From NCBI RefSeq assembly GCF_014203835.1, contig NZ_JACHJW010000001.1, forward strand, positions 2,802,501 to 2,866,500: a stretch of 64,000 nucleotides of DNA, read 5' to 3'. This document shows, in pieces, positions 25,975 to 33,843 of the stretch. The stretch is from Micromonospora polyrhachis. Its GTDB lineage: Bacteria > Actinomycetota > Actinomycetes > Mycobacteriales > Micromonosporaceae. Both the position numbers and the translations under genes were made by a program. Each line of letters opens with the position of its first letter. The first letter of the stretch is position 1. The notes beneath the pieces are model-generated. The model was given only the letters and a program-made list of their open reading frames with translations. It made no database searches and had not been told where the DNA came from.

Positions 25975-26535
25975 ATGAGCGACGAATACTCCGACCCCAG
26001 CCTGACCGAGGACGTGGACCCGGCCGACAGCCAGGAAAGCCCCGAGCCGAACCTCGATCCGCACACGATCACCGTCCACAACCTGGACGGGTCGACGGAC
26101 ATGATCGTCGACCGCGACGGCGATGGCCGGGCCGACGAGACGCGGCACGACAAGGACAGCGACGGCATCGCCGACACCGTCTACATCGACAGTGACCACG
26201 ACGGTCGGATGGACACGATCCTCAAGGACTACGACGACGACGGCCGGGTCGACCGGATGGAGATCGACACCAACGGCGACGGCAAGATCGACACCTACGG
26301 GTACGACCACAACAACGACGGTCGGATCGACTCGATCTCCGCCGACACCGATCATGACGGCAAGGCCGACACCTGGATCCGGGACACCAATCACGACGGC
26401 AAGCCGGACTACACCCGTATCGACATGGACGAGGACGGGAAGAACGACAAGTTGACCAGGGACACCAACTACGACGGGGTGCCGGACGAGGTCACCTTCT
26501 CCGACCCGGACAGCAACCCGTACGCCACGGTCTGA
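25975..26535 (+). CDS. Acidic DxDxDGxxD repeat protein (EF-hand-like), no signal peptide
   Basis: 186 residues. From about residue 43 to the end it consists of ten 13-residue repeats of the form D-x-[DN]-x-D-G-x-x-D-x4 (for example DTNGDGKIDTYGY, DTDHDGKADTWIR). Each loop resembles the Ca2+-binding loop of EF-hands, dockerins or thrombospondin type 3 repeats. There is no signal peptide or membrane helix, so it is predicted to be cytoplasmic. A short relative lies at 28348-28602. Ca2+ binding and function are inferences. Start ATG 25975 follows GGGAAGG; TTG 25969 is possible. Confidence 0.8.
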   Translation: MSDEYSDPSLTEDVDPADSQESPEPNLDPHTITVHNLDGSTDMIVDRDGDGRADETRHDKDSDGIADTVYIDSDHDGRMDTILKDYDDDGRVDRMEIDTNGDGKIDTYGYDHNNDGRIDSISADTDHDGKADTWIRDTNHDGKPDYTRIDMDEDGKNDKLTRDTNYDGVPDEVTFSDPDSNPYATV

Positions 26536-26610
26536 TCTGTCGTAACGAGGATGCTGGTGTGCGGTGGTCGGCACAACCGGCCGCCGTACGCCGGCGCCGA
26601 ACGGGAGGGG

Positions 26611-27348
26611 TCACGTCTTCTTCCGGTCCAGGAACTCCGTCATCCGCCGCCGCTTCTCCTCGTCCTCGAAGAGAACGGCCTGGCTGACCAGGTCGAGGTG
26701 CGGATGTGCCGCCACCGGGGCGTCCACCGCCAGCTTGGTCAACCGCAGGGCCAGTGCGGAGCCCTTCGCGATCTCGTCCAGCAACTGGTGCGCCCCATCC
26801 AGCAGTTCGCCCGGCTCGTCGACCACCCGGTTGACCAGGCCGATCCGCAACGCCTCGGCCGCGTCGACCCGCCGACCGGTGAACAGCAGTTCCTTGGCCC
26901 GCGCCTCACCGACCAGTGCGGGTAGCCGGTGGGTCGCGCCAGCTCCAGCGATGATGCCCAACCGCACCTCCGGCTGGCCGAAGAACGCCCGCGCCGTACA
27001 CACCCGCAGATCGCAGGCGTACGACAGCTCGGCACCACCGCCGAGCGCCGGCCCGTCGATCGCGGCCACGGTGGGCATCGGCAACGCTCGGATCCGCCCG
27101 AACAGCGCGGAGTTGATCGCGGCGAGCGCGTCGAGCCGACCGCGTTCCCGCAGTTGCCCGATGTCGGCACCGGCCGCGAAGATCCCGTCCGTGCCTCCGG
27201 TGAGCAACAACAGCCGGGGTTCCTGCTCCAGTCGGGCGCACACCTCGTGCAGGGCGGCCACCAGGTCGGCGTCAACGGCGTTGCGCTTCTCCGGCCGGTC
27301 CAGGGTCACCACCAGCCGGTCGGGCAGCTCCTCGATCCGCAGACTCAC
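26611..27348 (-). CDS. Enoyl-CoA hydratase/isomerase family protein
   Basis: 245 residues. The crotonase oxyanion-hole segments FAAGADIGQLRERGR and AIDGPALGGGAELSYACDLRV are present, and FGQPEVRLGIIAGAGATHRLPALVG carries the conserved Glu (PEVRLG). It likely hydrates a 2-enoyl-CoA in beta-oxidation. It overlaps the 3-hydroxyacyl-CoA dehydrogenase gene by 4 bp and is its downstream partner, so the two provide consecutive steps. Confidence 0.9.
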   Translation of the reverse strand: MSLRIEELPDRLVVTLDRPEKRNAVDADLVAALHEVCARLEQEPRLLLLTGGTDGIFAAGADIGQLRERGRLDALAAINSALFGRIRALPMPTVAAIDGPALGGGAELSYACDLRVCTARAFFGQPEVRLGIIAGAGATHRLPALVGEARAKELLFTGRRVDAAEALRIGLVNRVVDEPGELLDGAHQLLDEIAKGSALALRLTKLAVDAPVAAHPHLDLVSQAVLFEDEEKRRRMTEFLDRKKT

Positions 27349-28202
27349 TGCTTCACCCCGCCTTCCCAGCGATAGAAGCCGTGGCCCGACTTCTTCCCCA
27401 ACCGTCCTTCGGCGACCATCGACTCCAGCAGCGGCGGCGGGGCGAACCGGTCGCCGTACGCCTCCTGCAGCGCCCGGGCGATGTCCAGCCGTACGTCGAG
27501 TCCCACCAGGTCGGTGAGTTCCAGCGGGCCGATCGGGTGCCGGTAGCCGAGCACCATCGCCTTGTCGATGTCGGCCGGGCTGGCCACCCCGTCGGCGACC
27601 ATCCGGATCGCCTCCAGCCCGAGCGTCACGCCGAGGCGGGAGGTGGCGAAGCCGGGCATGTCCCGTACGACGATGGGGTCCTTGCCCAGCCGGGCGGCGA
27701 GCGCGACCGCCGCTGCGGTGGTCTCCTCGGCGGTGTCCGGGCCGACCACGATCTCCAGTAGCGGCATCGCCCAGACCGGGTTGAAGAAGTGCAGGCCGAG
27801 GAAGCGCCGCGGGTGGGCCAGTCCACCGGCCAGGCCGCCGATCGGCAGGCTGGACGTGTTGCTGGCGAGCAGGGCCGGTTGTCGGGCCTCGGCGGCGGCG
27901 AGCACCGTCCGCTTGAGATCGGCCCGTTCGGGCACCGCTTCGACGATCACGTCAGGTCCTTCGGCGACCTCGCCCAGGTCCGGGCGGATGGACAGCCGCT
28001 GCCGACTCGCCGCCGCGTCCGCTTCGGTCAGCTTGCCGCGTTCGACGGCACGGTCCCAGAGTCGCCCCAGGGTCTCCACCGCCGCGTCGGCCCGTCCGGT
28101 GTCGACCTCGACCAGGTCCACGGCGTAGCCCGCGCCGGCTGCCGAGTAGGCGATGCCGAGCCCCATCGTGCCTGCTCCGACGACCACAAACCGCTCGCTC
28201 AT
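27345..28202 (-). CDS. 3-hydroxyacyl-CoA dehydrogenase (3-hydroxybutyryl-CoA type)
   Basis: 285 residues. The NAD motif GAGTMGLGIA (residues 8-17) is followed by the conserved SNTSSLPI and HFFNPVWAMPLLEIV segments with the catalytic His, then the C-terminal helical domain (PIGPLELTDLVGLD, GRLGKKSGHGFYRW). It oxidises L-3-hydroxyacyl-CoA. Start ATG 28202 was chosen because the NAD motif begins just after it; an ATG at 28214 is the alternative. Confidence 0.92.
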   Translation of the reverse strand: MSERFVVVGAGTMGLGIAYSAAGAGYAVDLVEVDTGRADAAVETLGRLWDRAVERGKLTEADAAASRQRLSIRPDLGEVAEGPDVIVEAVPERADLKRTVLAAAEARQPALLASNTSSLPIGGLAGGLAHPRRFLGLHFFNPVWAMPLLEIVVGPDTAEETTAAAVALAARLGKDPIVVRDMPGFATSRLGVTLGLEAIRMVADGVASPADIDKAMVLGYRHPIGPLELTDLVGLDVRLDIARALQEAYGDRFAPPPLLESMVAEGRLGKKSGHGFYRWEGGVKQ

Positions 28203-28347
28203 GGGGGCGACCATATGTGGCCTTGCCGCTGGCTGCTTGCATGGGTCCGCCCGGTGTTGTGTTGGCCCCACGAGAGGGGTTTCCCGTGCCGCCGTGGACG
28301 GGTACCGGGCCTACCAGCGAGCTTCGCCCGAGGAAGGGAAGAGTTAC

Positions 28348-28602
28348 GTGAGCGATTCACCGGAGACCGAGATCATCGAGACGCGCGGCGAGGACCGGGT
28401 CGAGTTGCTGGCGATGGACGCCAACAACGACGGTCGGACCGACGTGTGGGTGGTCGACACCGATGACGACGGTAAGGCCGACCTCTTCCAGTTCGACACC
28501 GACGGTGACGGCAAAGTGGACATCACCATGGTCGACCTGGACGAGGACGGTACCCCGGACGAGGTGGTCGACGGCGACGGCGGCCATCCGCCGACCGCCT
28601 AA
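28348..28602 (+). CDS. Small acidic DxDxDGxxD repeat protein
   Basis: 84 residues with four repeats of the same 13-residue type as the protein at 25975 (DTDDDGKADLFQF, DTDGDGKVDITMV). No signal peptide. Start GTG 28348 has a strong GAGGAAGGGAAGAG upstream. The two relatives flank the beta-oxidation pair, which suggests local duplication. Function unknown. Confidence 0.8.
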   Translation: MSDSPETEIIETRGEDRVELLAMDANNDGRTDVWVVDTDDDGKADLFQFDTDGDGKVDITMVDLDEDGTPDEVVDGDGGHPPTA

Positions 28603-28616
28603 GCCCAGATACGAGT

Positions 28617-28658
28617 CAGGGGCGGCGGGGGCACTTTTGCGTACCTCCTCCGCCCCTG
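28617..28658. terminator. Hairpin between convergent genes
   Basis: CAGGGGCGG (28617-28625) pairs with CCGCCCCTG (28650-28658). The loop includes ACTTTTG. It lies between the small repeat protein gene and bldC. Confidence 0.6.
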
Positions 28659-28683
28659 GTCAGGCCGGACGTGCGAATACTGG

Positions 28684-28893
28684 TCAGTCGCCCTGACGCT
28701 GCTGGGGGATCTGCCCCTGCAGCAGAGCGCGTACCTCCGACTCGCGGTAGCGGCGATGGCCACCCAACGTCCGGATTGCGCTGAGCTTGCCCGCCTTCGC
28801 CCACCGGGTCACGGTTTTCGGGTCGACACGGAACATCGACGCGACCTCGGCCGGTGTGAGTAGCGGCTCTGGTTCGTGCGTTCGCGATGCCAT
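28684..28893 (-). CDS. bldC: BldC developmental regulator (MerR-like HTH)
   Basis: 69 residues, nearly all a MerR-like winged helix: LLTPAEVASMFRVDPKTVTRW then AKAGKLSAIRTLGGHRRY. Size and sequence match BldC, which binds DNA cooperatively at direct repeats and controls the timing of development in Streptomyces. Strong GGAGGAG site before the ATG. It lies near vdh and DUF3073, a neighbourhood also known in Streptomyces. Confidence 0.95.
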   Translation of the reverse strand: MASRTHEPEPLLTPAEVASMFRVDPKTVTRWAKAGKLSAIRTLGGHRRYRESEVRALLQGQIPQQRQGD

Positions 28894-29256
28894 CGGTCAC
28901 TCCTCCACATGTACCTATAGACATCGGCCGGGGTCCCGCCGGCCGACGCGTCTCCCATGGTCCGGCTAGTCCCCGATGTCCGACATGGGCCGAACGGCCG
29001 AACGTCCCTGGATGGACGGATGAACCATGACCGATTTATACGGCTTTTATATGGCAGAAACCGGCTTATTCGGACTCATACTCACGCTTCGTGACTCACT
29101 AGCTACGAGCAGACTTCACCTTGGAAACGTTTCCACCACTCGGTCGAAGCCCCTGCCGCAGCCCCGCCTGGGCTCGCTCCCAACGCCCTCCCACCAGCAG
29201 CTTCAGCTACGCCTGGGGCGGCCGCTCCGACCGGTACTCACCCGGCAGGAGCATGA
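28894..29256. promoter_or_regulatory. bldC upstream region with AT-rich block and palindrome
   Basis: 363 bp without a convincing gene. Bases 29030-29110 are AT-rich and contain TATAAA on the minus strand (29035-29040), a possible -10 for bldC about 145 bp from its start. A perfect palindrome lies further up (29122-29135). A small open frame on the plus strand (29027-29434) crosses into an antisense gene and is not believed. Confidence 0.4.
29122..29135. promoter_or_regulatory. 14-bp palindrome, LacI-type operator candidate
   Basis: TGGAAACGTTTCCA is a perfect palindrome with a central CG, the usual symmetry of LacI/GalR-family operators. It is about 230 bp upstream of bldC and 120 bp past the end of the next gene. 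The cognate regulator is not in the window. Confidence 0.5.
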
Positions 29257-30096
29257 TCAGTTGGAGCGTTCCAACAACTGCACCGCCCGCCAGCGCGCCA
29301 CGAGCTTCTCGTACGCCTCGGTGGCCGCCTCCGCGTCCCCTCGGGACAACCCCGCCAGCCCGGCCGCCACCAGACCCGGCGAGTCATCCGCCGCCAGTGA
29401 CTCGTCCGGCAACAGGTCGACCAACCCGCCGTAGTCGAGTTCCACCACCGATCGGGGATGGAACTCCTCCAACCAGCGAGCCGCCTCCTCGACCGCCTCG
29501 GTGATCGGGGCATTCCCCACCGTCTTCCGCAACACCGACAGTCCCCGCGAGGCACGCCGCCGGGCCTTGGAAATCTCGGTGCGGTAGCGCAGCACCCGCC
29601 GCTCCGGCCGGGTGGTCAACTCCCGCTCCCCGGCGTCGACGAAGACGAACCAACGCAGGGGTACGCCCCAGGTCGCGATCTGCTCGTGCACCCGGGGCAC
29701 CCCGTGTTCGAGCACCCGAGCCCCGCTGCGCCAGTCCTCCACCACCGCCTTGGCCTGCCCGGCGAGCACCGGTGGCACGAAGGCGTCGGCCAGCACCGCC
29801 GGCACCCCGTCGCGAGCGTTCAGCGCCGCTTCCGCCACCCGGACTCGGAGACTCCACGGGCAGATCAGCACCATGTCGTCGGTTTCCAGGACGTACGCCT
29901 CGTCCGGCAGTTCCGGCAGTCGGGTCCAGCCTGCGCCCAGCGCCTCGATCACCGTGGTCCGCTGCCGGCCCGGCCCCTCCGACGGCGCGACCGCCCGCCC
30001 CTCCCGGACGTATCGGCGCCAGAAGATCTGCCGGTCGCGGTCGAACGCGGTCAGCGGCTCGTACACCCGCAGGTACGAAGCGAAGAGTGACGGCAC
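29257..30096 (-). CDS. Conserved hypothetical actinobacterial protein
   Basis: 279 residues from GTG 30096, which has GGGAGGAT six bases upstream; the frame extends further into repeat DNA without a better site. No signal peptide. The sequence is mixed alpha/beta with landmarks [22 protein letters not shown] and [17 protein letters not shown] do not recognise a domain of known function. The gene lies between bldC and vdh and is probably a stable member of this core region. Confidence 0.7.
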   Translation of the reverse strand: MPSLFASYLRVYEPLTAFDRDRQIFWRRYVREGRAVAPSEGPGRQRTTVIEALGAGWTRLPELPDEAYVLETDDMVLICPWSLRVRVAEAALNARDGVPAVLADAFVPPVLAGQAKAVVEDWRSGARVLEHGVPRVHEQIATWGVPLRWFVFVDAGERELTTRPERRVLRYRTEISKARRRASRGLSVLRKTVGNAPITEAVEEAARWLEEFHPRSVVELDYGGLVDLLPDESLAADDSPGLVAAGLAGLSRGDAEAATEAYEKLVARWRAVQLLERSN

Positions 30097-30125
30097 GGCG
30101 CGATCCTCCCACGAAACGCAAGCTC

Positions 30126-30222
30126 GCTTCCGCGTACCCGCACTGTCCGATGTCCGCGTACCCGCGCCGTCCGGTGCCCGCTTACCCGCGCCGTCCGGTG
30201 CCCGCATACCGCGCCGTCCGGC
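30126..30222. repeat. 24-bp imperfect tandem repeat upstream of vdh
   Basis: Four imperfect copies of a unit containing CGTACCCGCGCCGTCCGGTG. It is non-coding, between the divergent hypothetical gene and vdh. Confidence 0.8.
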
Positions 30223-30356
30223 AGGCGGGACGGGGGCGGTCGAGCGCAGGAACGTCAGCAGCGGCGAGCGATATTAGGCTCACCATCACCGGCGTCACCC
30301 CGCCGGCCACCGCAGGTCCGCATCCCAAAAGGGTGCCCCCGCCACCAGGAGCAGCA

Positions 30357-31442
30357 ATGGGCGTATTCGCCAACAGCACCGACGACCGGGAAGCGACCGG
30401 ACACGAGCAGGTCGTCTTCTGCCAGGACAAGCAGACCGGCCTCAAGGCGATCATCGCGATCTACTCGACGGCGCTGGGTCCCGCCCTCGGCGGCACCCGG
30501 TTCTACCCGTACGAGACCGAGGAAGAGGCCCTGCACGACGTACTCGACCTGTCGCGCGGGATGGCGTACAAGAACGCCCTCGCCGGCCTCGACCTCGGCG
30601 GCGGCAAGGCGGTCATCTGGGGCGACCCGGACCAGATCAAGGCCGAGCCCCTGCTGCGCGCGTACGGCCGCTTCGTCGAATCGCTCGGCGGGCGCTACTA
30701 CACCGCCTGCGACGTCGGCACCTACGTCGCCGACATGGACCACATCGCCCGGGAGACCCGCTACGTCACCGGCCGCAGCGTGCAGCACGGCGGCGCGGGG
30801 GACTCCTCCATCCTCACCGCCTGGGGTGTGTACCAGGGCATGCGGGCCGCCGCCGAGCACACCTGGGGTACGCCCAGCCTGGCCGGCCGCCGGGTCGGCG
30901 TCGCCGGCCTGGGCAAGGTCGGCAAGTACCTGACCGGCCACCTGATCGAGGACGGCGCGTCGGTCGTCGCCACCGACGTCAACGAACAGGCCCTGGACTG
31001 GGTCCGGGAGACCTACCCTCAGGTGGACCTGGTCCCGGACACCGACGCCCTGATCACCTCGGACATCGACGTGTACGCCCCGTGCGCGCTCGGCGGCGCA
31101 CTCAACGACGATACGGTCCCGGTGCTCCGGGCCCGGATCGTCGCGGGCGCGGCCAACAACCAACTCGCCCACCCGGGAATCGAGAAGATGCTGGCCGATC
31201 GGGGCATCCTCTACGCGCCGGACTACGTGGTGAACGCCGGCGGCGTGATCCAGGTCGCGGACGAGATCGAGGGGTTCAACTTCGAACGGGCCAAGCTCCG
31301 AGCGACCGGTATCTTCCAGACCACGCAGCGCATCCTGCGACTGGCCGACGCCGAGGGTGTGCCGCCGGCGGTGGCCGCCGACCGGCTTGCCGAACTACGG
31401 ATGGCCGAGGTCGGCCGGCTCCGGACGATCCGCCTGGGCTGA
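30357..31442 (+). CDS. vdh: Valine/leucine (Glu/Leu/Phe/Val) dehydrogenase
   Basis: 361 residues. It oxidatively deaminates branched-chain amino acids to 2-oxo acids with NAD+, supplying acyl-CoA precursors. [14 protein letters not shown], the catalytic Lys in [23 protein letters not shown] and the Rossmann [12 protein letters not shown] are diagnostic, and the length equals Streptomyces valine dehydrogenase. AGGAG precedes the ATG. A longer open frame to 29772 is rejected because it crosses the antisense gene. Confidence 0.92.
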   Translation: MGVFANSTDDREATGHEQVVFCQDKQTGLKAIIAIYSTALGPALGGTRFYPYETEEEALHDVLDLSRGMAYKNALAGLDLGGGKAVIWGDPDQIKAEPLLRAYGRFVESLGGRYYTACDVGTYVADMDHIARETRYVTGRSVQHGGAGDSSILTAWGVYQGMRAAAEHTWGTPSLAGRRVGVAGLGKVGKYLTGHLIEDGASVVATDVNEQALDWVRETYPQVDLVPDTDALITSDIDVYAPCALGGALNDDTVPVLRARIVAGAANNQLAHPGIEKMLADRGILYAPDYVVNAGGVIQVADEIEGFNFERAKLRATGIFQTTQRILRLADAEGVPPAVAADRLAELRMAEVGRLRTIRLG

Positions 31443-31916
31443 TCAGCCGGCTCCGGACGATCCGGCTGGGCTTGATTCTCGGCGACCTGCGCCGGGTCGC
31501 CGCCAGCGGACACCCCGTACGGGGCGGTCGAGGACCTGAGCGGTCCCGGCCGCCCCACCGTCCCCATCCCCGGGACCGTTCCACCGGATTGGCGATGGTT
31601 GGCCGATTTGGCCCCTAGATCGCTGGTTTGGCCGCCGGATCACTGGGAAGTAACCTCAGCGAGGATCGGCCCTCCGGGTAGGTCGAACAGGTGGCGACAG
31701 GAGTCGCTCCGGCCCGTCACGACCAGGCTAGGCACATGGTCCTTACCGGGTAGAATTTGGCGTGGCCGGGTCGCGCGCGACGCGCTGGCAAGGCCGGCGG
31801 TAACCCGAGGTGCCGAACCAGGGTCCTCCCATGTACCGTAAGAGCCACGAGAGATGCCTGACGTCATCGGGGCCCGCCTTCGGGCTGCCCCGAATTCTGT
31901 GCGAGGGGGTCGAGCC
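31443..31916. other. Intergenic region with duplicated vdh 3' end
   Basis: About 470 bp. The last 26 bases of vdh (CGGCTCCGGACGATCCGCCT onward, 31416-31441) are repeated with two changes at 31448-31473, just after the stop. Further on a TAGAAT hexamer (31751-31756) could be a -10 box for the DUF3073 gene, without a clear -35. No gene is visible. Confidence 0.45.
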
Positions 31917-32135
31917 ATGGGGCGCGGCCGTGCTAAGGCCAAGCAGACAAAGGTGGCCCGGGAGTTGAAATACCACTCCCCGAACACCGACCTCGCCGCC
32001 TTGCAGCGAGAACTCGGCGGCAGCGGCAAGTCGGACCGCGACTTCGACGACGACTACAAAGAGTATGTCGACGACGATGACGAGGACCACGACGCGGACG
32101 ACCGCCCGGGCAACTGGGCGCCGCCAACCCGCTGA
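31917..32135 (+). CDS. DUF3073 protein
   Basis: 72 residues: MGRGRAKAKQTKVARELKY, then SPNTDLAALQRELGG and a very acidic tail (DDDYKEYVDDDDEDHDADD). This is the actinobacterial DUF3073 family, with a basic head and acidic tail. The role is unknown; a nucleic-acid or ribosome association is only a guess. GAGGGGG precedes the ATG. It sits in a conserved block with vdh, purM and purF. Confidence 0.92.
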   Translation: MGRGRAKAKQTKVARELKYHSPNTDLAALQRELGGSGKSDRDFDDDYKEYVDDDDEDHDADDRPGNWAPPTR

Positions 32136-32147
32136 CACCGCTCGCAA

Positions 32148-32176
32148 TTGCGCACGCGGATCTTCCGCGTGCGCAG
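32148..32176. terminator. Hairpin just after DUF3073 gene
   Basis: GCGCACGCGGA (32150-32160) and TCCGCGTGCGC (32164-32174) form an 11-bp perfect stem on a 3-nt loop, extendable by T-A and T-G pairs. No U-tract follows. Confidence 0.6.
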
Positions 32177-32208
32177 AACTGTGCGGGCGGCACGTCGATG
32201 TGACACCG

Positions 32209-32268
32209 TCGATCAAAGACCTGTCGCAGCGGATCGTCTGATCCGTCCTGCGACAGGTCTTTGATCGA
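32209..32268. terminator. Long inverted repeat with nested hairpin
   Basis: Arms 32209-32229 and 32248-32268 are perfect complements over 21 bp. The 18-nt loop itself holds CGGATC-GTCT-GATCCG. It lies between convergent DUF3073 and the RiPP precursor gene. It could be a bidirectional terminator or a dispersed repeat. Confidence 0.7.
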
Positions 32269-32361
32269 AACCACCGACATCGACACGCTGGTCCGATCCG
32301 CCTCTCGGTATTCCTGCGACCCGGAACCGGCCGAGACGGCCACGACCGCACCTTCACCAGA

Positions 32362-32595
32362 TCAGCGTGGGCGGTTGTTCCAGTTGTAGAACGTCGGAAT
32401 GTTCTCGAAGTGGTTCCAGGCGCACACCGCGCCGTCGGCAGCCGCCGTCGCCTCTGCCCGCTGACGGCGTGCCTTCTCGGCCTCGCCCAGCAGCGAGGTC
32501 AGGCCAGGGCGGGCACCCCGCAACCGTTCGGCGATCGTGTCCGGGCCGTACTCCTCGACCTGGTCAGGCCGTTGCTGCTTCCTGGTCTCGGGCAT
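32362..32595 (-). CDS. RiPP precursor peptide with aromatic-x-Asn core (AmcA-like)
   Basis: 77 residues from ATG 32595 (GGAGGGAG 9 nt upstream). A polar helical leader (about residues 1-55) ends in AAADGAV. The C-terminal 20 residues carry four aromatic-x-Asn/His motifs: WNH (60-62), FEN (63-65), FYN (69-71) and WNN (72-74). Such three-residue motifs are substrates for cyclophane-forming radical SAM enzymes ('triceptides'). The gene starts inside the end of the radical SAM gene (32-bp overlap). It resembles peptides annotated as multiple cyclophane-containing RiPP AmcA; that match is from memory. Confidence 0.8.
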   Translation of the reverse strand: MPETRKQQRPDQVEEYGPDTIAERLRGARPGLTSLLGEAEKARRQRAEATAAADGAVCAWNHFENIPTFYNWNNRPR

Positions 32596-33697
32596 GTTCC
32601 AGCACTCCCTCCAATAGGCGGATCTTGCTGTTACGGCAGTGGTTGGTCTCCGTACCGTCGAAGCTCCCGTGTTCGAAGTAGCGATTGGCGGCGTGGCCAC
32701 CCCCGCAGAACCCGAAGTACGGGCACCGCGCCCGGCACGCCTCGATCCCGGTGAGGAACTCCGCCACCCAGGGCGTGGCGGCGGCCTTGGCCAGAATCTC
32801 CACCAGTGGGGTCTCCAGCACATTGCCACTGGTGAAGTCCCCGTACCGCGGATTGGAGAAACCGGCCAACTCCGGAGAGAGCAGCACCACGGAGCCGTCG
32901 TGACCGATCGTCGGAATGGGGTCGAGTTGACGGGGTAGGACCCCGTCCGCGGTGTCGTCCAACACCGCTGCGGCGTACCGAAGGGACCACTCGATCTCTC
33001 GAAGGTGAATGCGCGGTGTCCGCCGCCAGGCGGCGACCAGCTCTGCCCAGAACGAGGTCACCGCGCGGGCGGGATGGCGGTTGTCCCGGGTGTTGACTCC
33101 CTCCAGCTCCTCGATGTTGATGCCCAGGACGTCGCAGCCGAGGTCGAGGAAGTAGTCGTAGAGTTCCGTCGCCAGCCCTGGCTCGGGCCGGGTGACCACG
33201 CACAGGGCGGAAAACGCGATCCCGTTGCGGCGAAGCGCCTCGACCCCGGCCATGATCCGCTCGTACGCCGGCCGCCCACCCCGGGTGACCCGATCGGCGT
33301 TGCGTCCCCGAGGCCCGTCCACGCTGACGCTCACCCGTACGCGATGGGTGGCGAAGAACTCGCACCAGGCATCATCGATCAGCGTCGCGTTGGTCTGCAC
33401 ATGGTGCTCGACACTGGGATCGAAGGGGGCCAGCAAGGCGGCCAGGTGGTCACGACCGGCGGCGAGCGGCTCGCCGCCATGCCACACCACCGAGAAGCGG
33501 CCCGCGTGAGCCCAGCCGTCGACCTGACCAGCCACTGCCGTGGCGACGGAGACGGGCATCCGGCGGTCCCGGGACCGAAATGGCAGATAGCAGTACGCGC
33601 AGTCGAGGTTACACAAGGTCGTCGGCTGCATCACCACGTAACTGGGCATCGTGGCGATGCCCCGCATCCCGGAGAACCCTTGCCGTGGGACAGCCAT
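32564..33697 (-). CDS. Radical SAM/SPASM peptide maturase (cyclophane-forming, AmcB-like)
   Basis: 377 residues. CNLDCAYCY gives the [4Fe-4S]-SAM cluster (Cys29, Cys33, Cys36). VVWHGGEPLA is the GGEP motif. A C-terminal SPASM domain is rich in Cys (ACRARCPYFGFCGGGHAANRY, then HCRNSK). It would crosslink aromatic side chains to the beta-carbon of the third residue in each core motif of the peptide encoded just downstream. GAGGAG precedes ATG 33697. No protease or exporter is adjacent. Confidence 0.88.
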   Translation of the reverse strand: MAVPRQGFSGMRGIATMPSYVVMQPTTLCNLDCAYCYLPFRSRDRRMPVSVATAVAGQVDGWAHAGRFSVVWHGGEPLAAGRDHLAALLAPFDPSVEHHVQTNATLIDDAWCEFFATHRVRVSVSVDGPRGRNADRVTRGGRPAYERIMAGVEALRRNGIAFSALCVVTRPEPGLATELYDYFLDLGCDVLGINIEELEGVNTRDNRHPARAVTSFWAELVAAWRRTPRIHLREIEWSLRYAAAVLDDTADGVLPRQLDPIPTIGHDGSVVLLSPELAGFSNPRYGDFTSGNVLETPLVEILAKAAATPWVAEFLTGIEACRARCPYFGFCGGGHAANRYFEHGSFDGTETNHCRNSKIRLLEGVLEHARDQEAATA

Positions 33698-33843
33698 CGG
33701 CCTCCTCCCCGTACCTGAGGGTGCTACCGCCCCGGCGACACGTCTTCCGCCCCGCCGGTGCTGGTAGTCGTCCTCAGGCTAGGCCGCGACAGCCACTCGG
33801 GTGAAGGCCCGATCAAGTAAGCGGACAATCATCGTACGGCCGT

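Noticed and set aside
25627-26574. Val-rich frame on the minus strand
   Set aside because: It mirrors the 39-bp repeats of the DxDxDG protein; the sense frame has a ribosome site and coherent motif.
29027-29434. Small plus-strand gene after the AT-rich block
   Set aside because: No ribosome site; it continues antisense into the 29257-30096 gene and loses any pattern.
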